A stretch of DNA of 64,000 bases from GCA-2712985 sp964515905. GTDB taxonomy: Bacteria > Pseudomonadota > Alphaproteobacteria > UBA7887. How positions within the stretch are numbered: the stretch's first letter is position 1; every line of letters starts with the position of its first letter. The position numbers were made by a program, and so were the translations under genes. Location: positions 1-64,000 of the forward strand of contig CAZEWK010000033.1 of assembly GCA_964515905.1 (NCBI GenBank). Direction: 5' to 3'. Under the pieces are notes generated by a model. That model made no database searches. It saw only the letters and a program-made list of their open reading frames with translations, and had not been told where the DNA came from. Shown here piece by piece: positions 43,782-52,536 of the stretch.

Positions 43782-43982
43782 TTGGAAGTTATAGTCAGAG
43801 ATAATAATGTAGACCAGGCGCTACGTGCTCTAAAAAAGAAGATGCAACGCGAGGGTATATTTCGTGAGATGAAAATGAGAAGGTCCTTCGAGAAACCTTC
43901 AGAAAAGAAAGCTCGTGAAAAAGCCGAAGCAATTCGTCGAGCTCGGAAACTAGCCCGTAAAAAGGCGATGCGTGAAGAGTGA
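43782..43982 (+). CDS. rpsU: 30S ribosomal protein S21
   Basis: A 66-residue basic ribosomal protein important for mRNA start-site selection. VIVRDNNVDQALRALKKKMQREG, REMK.R..FEKPSEKK and RARKLARKKA are canonical. It begins with TTG at 43782, with AAGGA about 9 nt upstream; the family begins exactly here, so the non-ATG start is well supported. Confidence 0.96.
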   Translation: MEVIVRDNNVDQALRALKKKMQREGIFREMKMRRSFEKPSEKKAREKAEAIRRARKLARKKAMREE

Positions 43983-44074
43983 CTCTGAGTTTCTTAAAAA
44001 AAGTTTTCTGTAACTATTAATCTTGCAGTCGTTATAAACTTAGAAATCGATATTTGTTCTCTCTATAATTGCTA

Positions 44075-45475
44075 CTATCCACTGATTTCTGGCATTACAA
44101 ACGGTCTTATTGTCTCTATTGCTCGAGCAGCCTGTAGCAACGCGTGTTCTTGGAAGCGAGGAGCTACTATTTGTACGCATACTGGCAGATTGTTGTTGGC
44201 GAATCCAAATGGAACCGTGACTGCGGGATGTTGACTGAGATTGAATGGGTAAGTAAAAGGTGACCATTCCCACCACCGTTCCAAACTGCTATTAGGCGGA
44301 ACTTCATTGCCCGCCTCAAACGCAGTTATAGGTAATTGGGGGGTGAGAAAAAAATCAAAATCTTGAAGGAATAGAGTGAGTTTGACGGCGAGTTCTTCGC
44401 GATCTTGTTCAGCACGCCGCAGTTTAAGAGAACTAATATTCCTTCCGTACGCAGCAAGTTCGAGAATAGGCTCATCCATTAGACAACGTTTGTCTGCGGG
44501 TGTATTTTCCACCAGAACAGCTAGGCCTACAGACCAGAGTGTTATCATAGTCTCAATTGGATCCCGAATTCCTGGATCAACTTCAATGATTTCTGCCCCC
44601 AGATCATCGAAAATATTTAATGAGTTTTCTATAACTTCAGAGACGTGGTCATCAACTTTCGCATAGCCTAAGTTCTTACTATACGCAATGCGTGCTCCAG
44701 AGATTCCAAGATCCAAGTTTTCATGATAGTTGATTTTTCGGTAAGGTCCCGCGTACCAATCACGAGAATCGGGTTCTGTGATGACGCTTAACATAATCGC
44801 GGCATCCGAAACCGTTCGGGTCATCGGGCCGTGATGAGATAGAGTTCCCATGGTTGACTGTGGGTAGGCAGGAACTACACCAAACGTAGACTTGATACCA
44901 AAAATTCCACAAAACCCCGCTGGCATTCGGATAGAACCGCCTCCATCGGAACCTATGTTAAGTGTGCCCATCCCAAGTGCAGCAGCAACTGCTGCACCTC
45001 CCGAACTGCCGCCCGGAGTCTTTTGGGGATCCCAAGGGTTCTTAGTACTCCCTGTTAATGGGCTATCTGTAACACCTTTCCAACCGAATTCCGGTGTGGT
45101 TGTTTTGCCCAAGAAAACAGCTCCATGAGCTCTCATTCGTGCCACAATCGGGGCGTCTTGGTTCCATTGTTGGTTAGGATCAACAGTCTTAGAACCTTTA
45201 AGAGTTGGCCACCCTTTAGAAAGCATGAGGTCCTTGATAGTAGCAGGAATCCCATCGATAAGGCCCGCGGGTTCTCCCTTGTTCCATCTCTCCTCGGAGA
45301 GCTTTGCTTCTTTTAAGGTTCTCTCCGGGTCAAGGACACAAAAAGGGTTAAAAGTAGGTTGGAGGGTCTCTATACGTTTTAGTAATGAAGTTGCAACCTC
45401 TACAGGAGAAACTTTGCGTTCCTTATACAATTTAACCAATTCATTTGCGGATAATTCGTGTAGTTCTCCGGCCAT
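44075..45475 (-). CDS. Amidase-signature family hydrolase
   Basis: A 466-residue AS-family amidase. The Ser-cisSer-Lys triad is visible: Lys in GIPATIKDLM (about residue 80), the Gly/Ser-rich PGGSSGGAAVAAALG, and nucleophile region GSDGGGSIRMPAGFCGIFG. It has WKGVTDSPLTG and later FNLSQHPAVTVPFG. GatA is close in sequence, but the surroundings (no gatB/gatC) and C-terminal pattern suggest a general amidase acting on an unknown amide. GGGAGA lies just upstream. It is downstream of pntB by 15 nt, same strand. Confidence 0.9.
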   Translation of the reverse strand: MAGELHELSANELVKLYKERKVSPVEVATSLLKRIETLQPTFNPFCVLDPERTLKEAKLSEERWNKGEPAGLIDGIPATIKDLMLSKGWPTLKGSKTVDPNQQWNQDAPIVARMRAHGAVFLGKTTTPEFGWKGVTDSPLTGSTKNPWDPQKTPGGSSGGAAVAAALGMGTLNIGSDGGGSIRMPAGFCGIFGIKSTFGVVPAYPQSTMGTLSHHGPMTRTVSDAAIMLSVITEPDSRDWYAGPYRKINYHENLDLGISGARIAYSKNLGYAKVDDHVSEVIENSLNIFDDLGAEIIEVDPGIRDPIETMITLWSVGLAVLVENTPADKRCLMDEPILELAAYGRNISSLKLRRAEQDREELAVKLTLFLQDFDFFLTPQLPITAFEAGNEVPPNSSLERWWEWSPFTYPFNLSQHPAVTVPFGFANNNLPVCVQIVAPRFQEHALLQAARAIETIRPFVMPEISG

Positions 45476-45490
45476 CGTTATCTCCCTGTG

Positions 45491-46876
45491 TCATAACACT
45501 TTCACAATGTCCTCGACCATTTTTTTTGCATCGCCAAATAACATCATAGTTTTATCCGTATAAAATACTTCGTTATCTATTCCCGCATATCCCGGCGAAA
45601 GCGAACGTTTAACGAATAATACTGTGTTGGATTTTTCAACATCTAAGATTGGCATCCCCGCTATAGGACTTGACGGATCCTTCTTGGCTGCAGGATTAGT
45701 TACGTCATTCGCACCTATAACAAAAGCGACATCGCAAGAGGCAAAGTCGTTATTTATCGCTTCGAGTTCATATACTTCATCATAGGGGACATTGGCTTCC
45801 GCTAATAGGACGTTCATGTGGCCCGGCATCCGTCCTGCAACGGGGTGAATAGCATACTTAACATCTACACCTTGCGCTTTTAATACATCCGACATCTCTC
45901 TAAGTGAATGTTGTGCTAGTGCTACAGCCATTCCATATCCTGGTACAATAATCACTGATTGTGCATTTTTCATTATAAAGGCGGCATCATCAGCGCTACC
46001 AGCAGTTGCATTTTTATCCCCCTGAGAGCTCGTGGTTACATCGACTTCTGCGCCGAATCCACCAAGAATGACGTTGAAAAAGGAGCGATTCATGGCTCTG
46101 CACATGATATAGCTGAGTATCGCGCCGGAAGAGCCTACTAGCGCACCGACAATAATGAGGGCAGGATTTTGTAGGGTGAATCCGATACCTGCTGCAGCCC
46201 AACCAGAATAAGAGTTTAGCATAGAAACTACTACGGGCATGTCGGCTCCGCCGATAGGGACAATGATCAATATACCTAAAAGTAGTGCCAATAATGTCAT
46301 CGCCCAAAAAATGGCGTAACTCTCGGTTAGGCAAAACCAAGTTATCAAGGATAAGATTAAGAGCCCAACCATTAGATTTAGCCAGTGTTGGCCGGGAAAC
46401 ACTAAGGGGGCTCCGCTCATTAATGCTTGAAGCTTGGCAAAGGCTATAATCGAGCCCGTAAAAGTAATGGCACCAATGACTGCCCCGAGAGACATCTCGA
46501 CAAGGCTGGCAGATTTTATGTTCCCAATTGTGCCTATTCCGTAGGCGTCAGGTGCGTAAAGAGCGGCCGCTGCAACAAGGACAGCAGCTAATCCTACTAA
46601 ACTATGAAAAGCGGCAACTAATTGAGGCATTGCGGTCATTTGAATGCGCAAGGCAACTACGGTGCCAAGAGTCCCACCGGCAAGGACGGCGATAAATACT
46701 AGCGTGTAGCTCGAAATATCTGGTTTCAACAAAGTGGTCCCAATGGCTATCGCCATTCCTGCAACACCAAATAAATTCCCTGATCTTGCCGAAGCCGGAG
46801 ATGATAACCCTTTTAACGCAAGGATGAAGCAAACAGACGCAGCTAAATACAGTAAGGTTGATAAATTATCAGTCAC
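45491..46876 (-). CDS. pntB: NAD(P) transhydrogenase subunit beta
   Basis: Membrane subunit of the proton-translocating transhydrogenase, which makes NADPH from NADH at the expense of proton-motive force. The protein has about eight or nine membrane helices in residues 1-270, then the NADP-binding dIII domain with VPGYGMAVAQAQH-like sequence (reads IIVPGYGMAVALAQHS), HPVAGRMPGHMNVLLAE, GANDVTNPAA and SPGYAG. GTG 46876 is favoured by AAGGA 9 nt upstream; TTG 46882 is possible. It is last of the pntAA-pntAB-pntB operon, followed by an amidase. Confidence 0.95.
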   Translation of the reverse strand: MTDNLSTLLYLAASVCFILALKGLSSPASARSGNLFGVAGMAIAIGTTLLKPDISSYTLVFIAVLAGGTLGTVVALRIQMTAMPQLVAAFHSLVGLAAVLVAAAALYAPDAYGIGTIGNIKSASLVEMSLGAVIGAITFTGSIIAFAKLQALMSGAPLVFPGQHWLNLMVGLLILSLITWFCLTESYAIFWAMTLLALLLGILIIVPIGGADMPVVVSMLNSYSGWAAAGIGFTLQNPALIIVGALVGSSGAILSYIMCRAMNRSFFNVILGGFGAEVDVTTSSQGDKNATAGSADDAAFIMKNAQSVIIVPGYGMAVALAQHSLREMSDVLKAQGVDVKYAIHPVAGRMPGHMNVLLAEANVPYDEVYELEAINNDFASCDVAFVIGANDVTNPAAKKDPSSPIAGMPILDVEKSNTVLFVKRSLSPGYAGIDNEVFYTDKTMMLFGDAKKMVEDIVKVL

Positions 46877-46888
46877 TGCCAAATTTCC

Positions 46889-47209
46889 TTATTTCTTTTT
46901 CTTAAACATTTGCAACATGCGTTGCGTCACTATGAAGCCACCAAAAATATTTATGGAAGCTAAAAGGACAGCAAAAAAACCAAGGATTTTTGAAACACTG
47001 ATTGCATTAGCTTCAGAAGGTTCAGATGTTGATATGCTAAATTGTGAACCAACAGCGATTAGTGCACCTACTACTATTATGCCGGAGATGGCATTGGTTA
47101 CTGACATCAGCGGTGTGTGCAAAGCCGGTGTTACACTCCAAACCACATAATAACCAACAAAAACTGCTAATATGAATATAGTAATATCGGTGACGAAAGG
47201 ATCCGTCAT
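46889..47209 (-). CDS. pntAB: NAD(P) transhydrogenase subunit alpha part 2 (membrane part)
   Basis: A 106-residue membrane protein supplying the four alpha-side helices of transhydrogenase. FVGYYVVWSVTPALHTPLMSVTNAISGIIVVGA is the family hallmark. In E. coli it is fused to the NAD-binding domain; the split form is usual in Alphaproteobacteria. It overlaps the pntAA stop by 1 nt (TAATG) and precedes pntB by 12 nt. Confidence 0.95.
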   Translation of the reverse strand: MTDPFVTDITIFILAVFVGYYVVWSVTPALHTPLMSVTNAISGIIVVGALIAVGSQFSISTSEPSEANAISVSKILGFFAVLLASINIFGGFIVTQRMLQMFKKKK

Positions 47210-48363
47210 TATTCCTCTCCCTTTGTAAGCATAGGGTGAACTATCTGCCCATCTCGTGTTATCACTGTTCCAGAGATAATTTCATCCTCCCAGTCAATCG
47301 ATAGAGACTTAGTCTCCACATCTATCATGGGAGTTATAAAATTTACCAAGTTTCGAGCGTATAATGCACTTGCATCGACAGGCGCTCGACCTGGCATATT
47401 GGTGTAACCAATCAAGGTTACACCATGCTTTACTGTCACTTTGTCAGGTTCTGTTAAAGGACAATTACCACCAGTTTCGGCAGCAAGATCGACAATTACG
47501 GAACCCGATTTCATATCCTTTAACATTGACTCACTTATGAGTTCAGGGGCCGGTTTCCCAGGTATTAAAGCAGTAGTAATCGCAATATCCTGCCCCTTTA
47601 ACGTTTCGTGTATGAGTGATTTTTGTTTTTCTTGGTATTCTTTGCTCATTTCCTTTGCGTAACCGCCTTTTGTTTGGGATTCCTCGGCGTTCTCGTTTGG
47701 AACCTCAATGAATTTCGCTCCAAGACTTTCCACTTGTTCTTTGGTCACTGGGCGTACGTCAAAGGCGGACACGACAGCGCCAAGTCTTCGTGCAGTTGCG
47801 ATTGCCTGAAGACCTGCTACTCCGGCGCCTAGAATCAAAACTTTTGCAGGTGCAATAGTGCCGGCTGCTGTCATCATCATAGGGAATGCGCGTCCGAAGG
47901 TCGCGGCAGCCTCTATCACAGCTTTGTATCCGGCCAAATTACTTTGGGACGAGAGGACGTCCATGCTTTGTGCACGACTTATACGTGGAAGCAGTTCCAT
48001 CGCAAACGCTGTGATACCCGCGTCTGCATAGGCTGTTACCTCATCTTTATTTTGAAGTGGTTCCAATAGGCCAATTAGTACGGCACCGTGCTCTATCATA
48101 GAAAGTTCATTCGGATCTTGCCCCCCTTTCATGGGTCTTACGACTTTCAATATGATATCTGCATCTTTATATGTCTCTCTGGCGTCCTTACCTATCAAAG
48201 CACCTGCATTCTTATATACCTCGTCGGGTAACATGGCCTGGGTTCCCGCACCACTTTCGACCATTATCTCTATTCCTAGTCCAACTAGTTTCTTTATCAT
48301 GTCGGGAGAGGTTGCAACTCGGGTTTCCCCGACGCGCAATTCCTTTGGAATTCCGATTTTCAT
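47209..48363 (-). CDS. pntAA: NAD(P) transhydrogenase subunit alpha part 1 (NAD-binding)
   Basis: Cytoplasmic dI domain of transhydrogenase, 384 residues, related to alanine dehydrogenase. IGIPKELRVGETRVA at the start, VLILGAGVAGLQAIATARRLGA (about residues 169-190), IPGKPAPELI and NMPGRAP are canonical. It is the first gene of the pnt operon. The leader contains an inverted repeat at 48384-48401 that may be regulatory. Confidence 0.95.
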   Translation of the reverse strand: MKIGIPKELRVGETRVATSPDMIKKLVGLGIEIMVESGAGTQAMLPDEVYKNAGALIGKDARETYKDADIILKVVRPMKGGQDPNELSMIEHGAVLIGLLEPLQNKDEVTAYADAGITAFAMELLPRISRAQSMDVLSSQSNLAGYKAVIEAAATFGRAFPMMMTAAGTIAPAKVLILGAGVAGLQAIATARRLGAVVSAFDVRPVTKEQVESLGAKFIEVPNENAEESQTKGGYAKEMSKEYQEKQKSLIHETLKGQDIAITTALIPGKPAPELISESMLKDMKSGSVIVDLAAETGGNCPLTEPDKVTVKHGVTLIGYTNMPGRAPVDASALYARNLVNFITPMIDVETKSLSIDWEDEIISGTVITRDGQIVHPMLTKGEE

Positions 48364-48383
48364 AGCTCTTACCTAATGGGATT

Positions 48384-48401
48384 GGCCTATTACGTTAGGC
48401 C
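48384..48401. repeat. Inverted repeat in pntAA leader
   Basis: GGCCTA (48384-48389) and TAGGCC (48396-48401) with a 6-nt spacer form a perfect short palindrome 21 nt before the pntAA start on the minus strand. It could be an operator or small hairpin; there is no T-run. Confidence 0.5.
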
Positions 48402-48473
48402 GACAATGGATAAAACTTAACTCTTCCTTGATAGTTTAGGAGACTTGGTGCCACTACATCAACTCCAATCACT

Positions 48474-49814
48474 TCAATTTATACTATTGTCTGTGGTTAT
48501 TTTTTCCAAGCGGGGATAAAAAGCTAATAACGTTAATCCTCGGGCCACAGAAAAAACTGTGAAAGACAGCCAAAGTCCGTGATTACCCGAATGGGGTACC
48601 AGGAAAAGCACGAGTACCAAGAAAATAGAAAACGATATTATCATTGCATTGCGCATATCTCCAGCCCGCGTTGCACCAATGAATATGCCGTCAAATTGAT
48701 ATGCCCAGACAGAGGCCAATGGTGAAATAATAACCCATAAAAAATATGTTTCCGCCACCGCTTGTACTTCTGAGAGACTGGTGATCCAGCTTATAACATT
48801 AGTTCCAAAGAAAATTAAGAAAAACGTATAAACTATTGATACTAATAATGCTAATTCGGTCGTCCTTCGAACTGAATGACGCAAATATGAGCGATCGCGC
48901 GAACCAATTGCTTTTCCAACCAACGCCTCAGCTGCGTGGGCAAACCCGTCCAGTCCATAGGCGATAAATGATAAAAATAATATTAAGATGCCATTAGCTG
49001 CTAATATGAGTTCTCCCATTCTACTCCCTTGAATGGTGAACATTGAGGTAGCAATAATCAAAAGTAGGCTTCTTAGAAAGATGTCTCGGTTTAATGCCAT
49101 TAAGGTAAGCAACGGGCCCTGACGGATTAAGTAGTCCAGCTTCCAACTAATTTTGTACTGAATCTTTATTTTCTGGACGAAATAGAGGCCTGCACCAAGT
49201 CCAATATACTGCGATATCATTGTTGCTAGTGCGACACCAGAAACTTCCATGGAAAGCCAGTCCGCAAAGATAATGTCGAGCAAAATGTTTAAACCGTTTA
49301 TGATAACCTGCAAAAATAGTGCGTAACCTACTTTTTGCAGACCTATAAGCCAGCCAAGAATAGCCAGATTTGCCAAGGCTGCGGGCCCCGCCCAAATGCG
49401 GATAGTAATATAGTCATTTAGGTATTGTCTAACTTCCGGAGAGGGCGAAACTAAACCTGTCGCTATTTGCACGATAGGGGTCTGCAGAGACACTAATAAG
49501 GTGCCAAATAGTGTGGCAAGTAACATTGACCGACCAAGCCACACCATGGCGACTTCCATATCTCCTGAACCATATGCTTGAGCCGCGAGACCGGTAGTGG
49601 AAAACCGCAGGAATGCGAATGCCCAATACAAAAATGTGAATACAGTGGCTCCCAAAGCGACCGCGCCAATATGCGCTGAACTTAGGTCTCCAATTACGGC
49701 TGTGTCTACAACTCCCAACAAAGGGATGGTGAGGTTCGCTATAATGAGAGGCAATGCTAGACGCCAAATGTGTGCGTAAGGCCTTTCGACGGCAAGCTCC
49801 GAACTTTCTTTCAT
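48474..49814 (-). CDS. MATE family efflux transporter (DinF-like)
   Basis: A 446-residue inner-membrane exporter with about twelve hydrophobic helices in two repeats. The first repeat opens IWRLALPLIIANLTIPLLGVVDTAVIG, a classic MATE start with the Asp in VVDTAVIG; the second repeat begins near GNGI-like AANGILILFLSFIAYGLDGFAHAAEALVGKAIGS. DinF subfamily likeness is from the DTAVIG and ALVGKAIG blocks. Ion coupling and substrate are not determinable. It follows the 235-residue unknown gene by 9 nt on the same strand. Confidence 0.92.
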   Translation of the reverse strand: MKESSELAVERPYAHIWRLALPLIIANLTIPLLGVVDTAVIGDLSSAHIGAVALGATVFTFLYWAFAFLRFSTTGLAAQAYGSGDMEVAMVWLGRSMLLATLFGTLLVSLQTPIVQIATGLVSPSPEVRQYLNDYITIRIWAGPAALANLAILGWLIGLQKVGYALFLQVIINGLNILLDIIFADWLSMEVSGVALATMISQYIGLGAGLYFVQKIKIQYKISWKLDYLIRQGPLLTLMALNRDIFLRSLLLIIATSMFTIQGSRMGELILAANGILILFLSFIAYGLDGFAHAAEALVGKAIGSRDRSYLRHSVRRTTELALLVSIVYTFFLIFFGTNVISWITSLSEVQAVAETYFLWVIISPLASVWAYQFDGIFIGATRAGDMRNAMIISFSIFLVLVLFLVPHSGNHGLWLSFTVFSVARGLTLLAFYPRLEKITTDNSIN

Positions 49815-49823
49815 TTGGGGTTC

Positions 49824-50531
49824 TTATCCGGAAAAGTTGGCCGTTTCGCCGGCTGTAGCACAGTGCATTAGTTGGTGTTTAGTGACAGAGACCGATGAAG
49901 CTCCATTGTTAATCCATTCTTCTTCCAAGAAATGCTTCCCCAGGGCTAGGGCAAGTGAGCTCTGATCACGGCTTTCGATTAATATACACCAGTCCGCAAT
50001 TTGATCTGGCACATCTCTTATTTCGGCTTCAACGCTATCAACCTTGGTAATTAGAGGGTCAGGAATACACAGATGGGCGCCAATTGTATCCGTTTCATGA
50101 AGCAGATTGGAAATTGTATGATTAATGACCCAGTCCTTCAGAGAGGAGCAGTCCTTGTTCGATGGAACGACTGAAATTATCCCGAGGCCCCCTCCGACCC
50201 CAAAGCCGGCGCTGTAGACAACTTCAAAGGCCGTACGATTTGTATCCTGAAACCTAGCTAGATTCGTCCGAGACCAAGGAGTGGGGTGATCAAGTTGATG
50301 GTGGTATGATTTGCTTCCAAGGGTTTCTAAGTTTTTTGTTTCATAAAGGGCTGAGAATCGGGTATCAGAATCAATCGAGTGGTAACGTCTTCCCCGTAAG
50401 AAGCCAGGAACGCTTAATCTCTCAGGAAAATGCTCAGCTCGGTACCAGTTTTGAAAATCCCTCAGATCCGATTCATTATTAATCTTGAGGTTGTGCCAAA
50501 TTGCAAGTAGTCCACTACCTAATAATGACAT
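49824..50531 (-). CDS. Unknown protein, probable dimeric alpha/beta-barrel (EthD-like)
   Basis: A 235-residue protein whose N-terminal half has the look of a ferredoxin-like dimeric barrel. It reads LLAIWHNLKINNESDLRDFQNWYRAEHFPERLSVPGFLRGRRYHS, then a FSALYETKNLETL segment, a pattern seen in EthD/DUF4286-like proteins. A weaker second copy may be present (GIISVV...DWVINHTISNLL...). No signal peptide. Several hits would call it hypothetical; I cannot assign a function. Co-directional with the MATE exporter 9 nt away, and divergent from the PhzF-like gene. Confidence 0.6.
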   Translation of the reverse strand: MSLLGSGLLAIWHNLKINNESDLRDFQNWYRAEHFPERLSVPGFLRGRRYHSIDSDTRFSALYETKNLETLGSKSYHHQLDHPTPWSRTNLARFQDTNRTAFEVVYSAGFGVGGGLGIISVVPSNKDCSSLKDWVINHTISNLLHETDTIGAHLCIPDPLITKVDSVEAEIRDVPDQIADWCILIESRDQSSLALALGKHFLEEEWINNGASSVSVTKHQLMHCATAGETANFSG

Positions 50532-50609
50532 AATACGCTTTTTCCATATATAAGGTGGTTAGTATATCGGACAAAAGGTGATATTAAATCCTACTGTAAG
50601 GGGACACCC

Positions 50610-51413
50610 ATGCCAACTCCACTAACCATCGTTGACGCTTTTACTTCTGTTGCATTCTCGGGAAATCCAGCTGCAGTGTGTGTTTTGTCAGAACCTGGAG
50701 ATGAGAAATGGATGCAGAATGTCGCAAGTGAAATGAATCTTTCAGAAACAGCGTTTTTATACCCAATTAATGGTGAGTCGGATAACCAGTACAATTTGCG
50801 ATGGTTCACTCCTGTCACTGAGGTAGATTTATGCGGTCATGCTACACTTGCAAGTGCTCACGCTCTTTGGGAGATGGGTGCTTGGTCGGGAGAAAAAGGT
50901 TTGTGTTTTAACACTCGTAGCGGAGTATTACGTGCATTATTTAAAAAGGGAAAAATTCAATTGGATTTTCCAGCGCTGGAAGCTACACCCTTGAAATCGC
51001 CGCCAAATTTTAATGCTTTGCTATCGGTTGAAACGATTTGGGTAGGGAAGTCAGAAAGTGACTATTTAGTAGAGGTAGGCGATGCCCGAACAGTTGCAGA
51101 ACTAAAACCAAATTTCGGAGCTTTGGGAGAAATAGAAGCCCGAGGTATAATTGTGACTGCTATATCGGAAGTAGAAAGAAGTGCCGATTTTGTATCTCGA
51201 TTTTTTGCTCCGAGAGTCGGAATAGACGAAGATCCTGTCACTGGATCTGCTCATTGCCTATTGGGACCATACTGGGGCTCAAAGTTGAAAAAGAATAGTC
51301 TCGTCGGCCATCAATTATCTAGTCGAGAAGGAGAGGTAGAAATTGTGATCGAAGGAGAACGAGTTTTACTTGCTGGCTCGGCCGTAACCATTTTACGTGG
51401 AGAACTGTGTTGA
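50610..51413 (+). CDS. PhzF family isomerase
   Basis: A 267-residue PhzF/YddE-like protein of the diaminopimelate-epimerase fold. VDAFTSVAFSGNPAAVCVL (about residues 8-26), the conserved Glu in SETAFLYP, WFTP..EVDLCGHATLASAHAL and the C-terminal DEDPVTGSAHCLLGP.W mark the family; these enzymes lack the catalytic Cys pair of DapF. The substrate is unknown (PhzF itself works on phenazine precursors). The stop overlaps the next gene, a hydratase, so they are coupled. Confidence 0.92.
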   Translation: MPTPLTIVDAFTSVAFSGNPAAVCVLSEPGDEKWMQNVASEMNLSETAFLYPINGESDNQYNLRWFTPVTEVDLCGHATLASAHALWEMGAWSGEKGLCFNTRSGVLRALFKKGKIQLDFPALEATPLKSPPNFNALLSVETIWVGKSESDYLVEVGDARTVAELKPNFGALGEIEARGIIVTAISEVERSADFVSRFFAPRVGIDEDPVTGSAHCLLGPYWGSKLKKNSLVGHQLSSREGEVEIVIEGERVLLAGSAVTILRGELC

Positions 51414-52204
51414 ATGAGGAAAGAGTTCAACGTGCGGCACAGATATTAGGCGATTGCCGATTGAGTGGAAAAAATATTGATGCTTTGCCGAAGTTGTGTC
51501 GTCCAAAAAACGAACTGGAGGGATATTTGGTGCAGGAAGTTCTGCATGAATATATATCCCATCAAAATTGTGACCAGGTGATTGGGCATAAGATTGGATG
51601 TACTACCCCAGTTATGCAGAAGTTTTTGGATATCAAGAATCCCTGCGCAGGGGCGGTATTTGGGCGCAGTGTCCACGAACGGGAGGGGAGTTTTGGACAC
51701 CAGAATTATCGGCATGTAGGGGTCGAATGTGAGATAGCTGTCCGAATAGGTAGTCCGTTGGGTAAAAAAGGTGAGCTTTATGATATCGATGAAGTCACTA
51801 AATCAGTTTCGGAGATCATGGCGGCGATAGAGGTGGTTGATGATCGATACACAAATTATAAAACGTTGGGGGCTCCGACATTGTTGGCAGATGATTTTTT
51901 TAATGCGGGTTGTGTTCTGGGCCATTCGGTAAAGGACTGGCGATCTTTGGACTTGCTAAATACTAGCGGTGTGATGCGGATTAACGGGAAAGAAGTAGGT
52001 CGAGGCAGAGGTAGGGATATTATGGGTCATCCAATGAATGCTTTGGCTTGGTTGGCAAACCTTTTTGGATCCCGCGGTAAGTGTATTGATGAGGGTGAGT
52101 TTATCCTCCTTGGTAGCGTGGTGGAAACAAAATGGGTTGAGGTAGGAGATATCGTGGAGGTTGAGGTTAAAGGGCTGGGTGGAGCCAAGGCTATATTTTG
52201 CTAG
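51407..52204 (+). CDS. 2-keto-4-pentenoate hydratase-like (FAH superfamily) protein
   Basis: A 265-residue protein of the MhpD/HpcG hydratase group. QVIGHKIGCTTPVMQ, GVECEIAVRIG with metal-binding Glu residues, EVVDDRYTNY and DDFFNAG.VLG are the family blocks. It hydrates 2-oxo-4-pentenoate or similar in aromatic meta-cleavage; no other meta-pathway genes lie beside it, so the substrate here may be different. The start is GTG 51407 or TTG 51410; either overlaps the PhzF-like stop by 4-7 nt. Confidence 0.88.
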   Translation: MLNEERVQRAAQILGDCRLSGKNIDALPKLCRPKNELEGYLVQEVLHEYISHQNCDQVIGHKIGCTTPVMQKFLDIKNPCAGAVFGRSVHEREGSFGHQNYRHVGVECEIAVRIGSPLGKKGELYDIDEVTKSVSEIMAAIEVVDDRYTNYKTLGAPTLLADDFFNAGCVLGHSVKDWRSLDLLNTSGVMRINGKEVGRGRGRDIMGHPMNALAWLANLFGSRGKCIDEGEFILLGSVVETKWVEVGDIVEVEVKGLGGAKAIFC

Positions 52205-52232
52205 ACACATTAACAAATATTGCCAAGAGGCA

Positions 52233-52409
52233 TTAAGTGCGTTCCTTATTTATTGCTGGAGGGTCTATCCACGGCTGCTCAGGCATATTTGGTGGGATCG
52301 GCGGTATATCAGGATCCTGCTGAGGGGCAGGGACATCATCTTCCTCGATATCCGGTATGATTATCGGAGGTGGCTCTTCAGGAACTTCTGGCGGGATTCT
52401 TGGAGGCAT
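52233..52409 (-). CDS. Proline-rich small protein (58 residues)
   Basis: On the minus strand an ATG at 52409 opens a 58-residue frame to a TAA at 52233-52235. About a third of the residues are Pro (PPRIPPEVPEEPPP, DIPPIPPNMPEQP), with many Glu and Asp and almost no basic residues until the end. The composition is strongly non-random and codons look bacterial, whereas the plus-strand frame over the same bases is rich in Arg/Trp and looks like a shadow. No strong ribosome-binding site is adjacent. Such acidic proline-rich small proteins are common in Alphaproteobacteria with unknown function; extended, perhaps periplasm-facing or scaffold-binding (inference). Confidence 0.6.
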   Translation of the reverse strand: MPPRIPPEVPEEPPPIIIPDIEEDDVPAPQQDPDIPPIPPNMPEQPWIDPPAINKERT

Positions 52410-52536
52410 TATTCAATATAAAGTTTCAATAATCCTTGTTAAATGAGTTTATAAGAGCTCCTACTAAATGGGTAGGTCAAATATAACTCTACTGCTTTTT
52501 CATATGGCCACAAAAATACTTTGATCTAGACAGATT

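Noticed and set aside
52161..52421. Plus-strand 86-residue frame after the hydratase
   Set aside because: Very rich in Arg, Trp and Tyr, no ribosome-binding site, and exactly antisense to the proline-rich minus-strand frame whose composition is much more gene-like.
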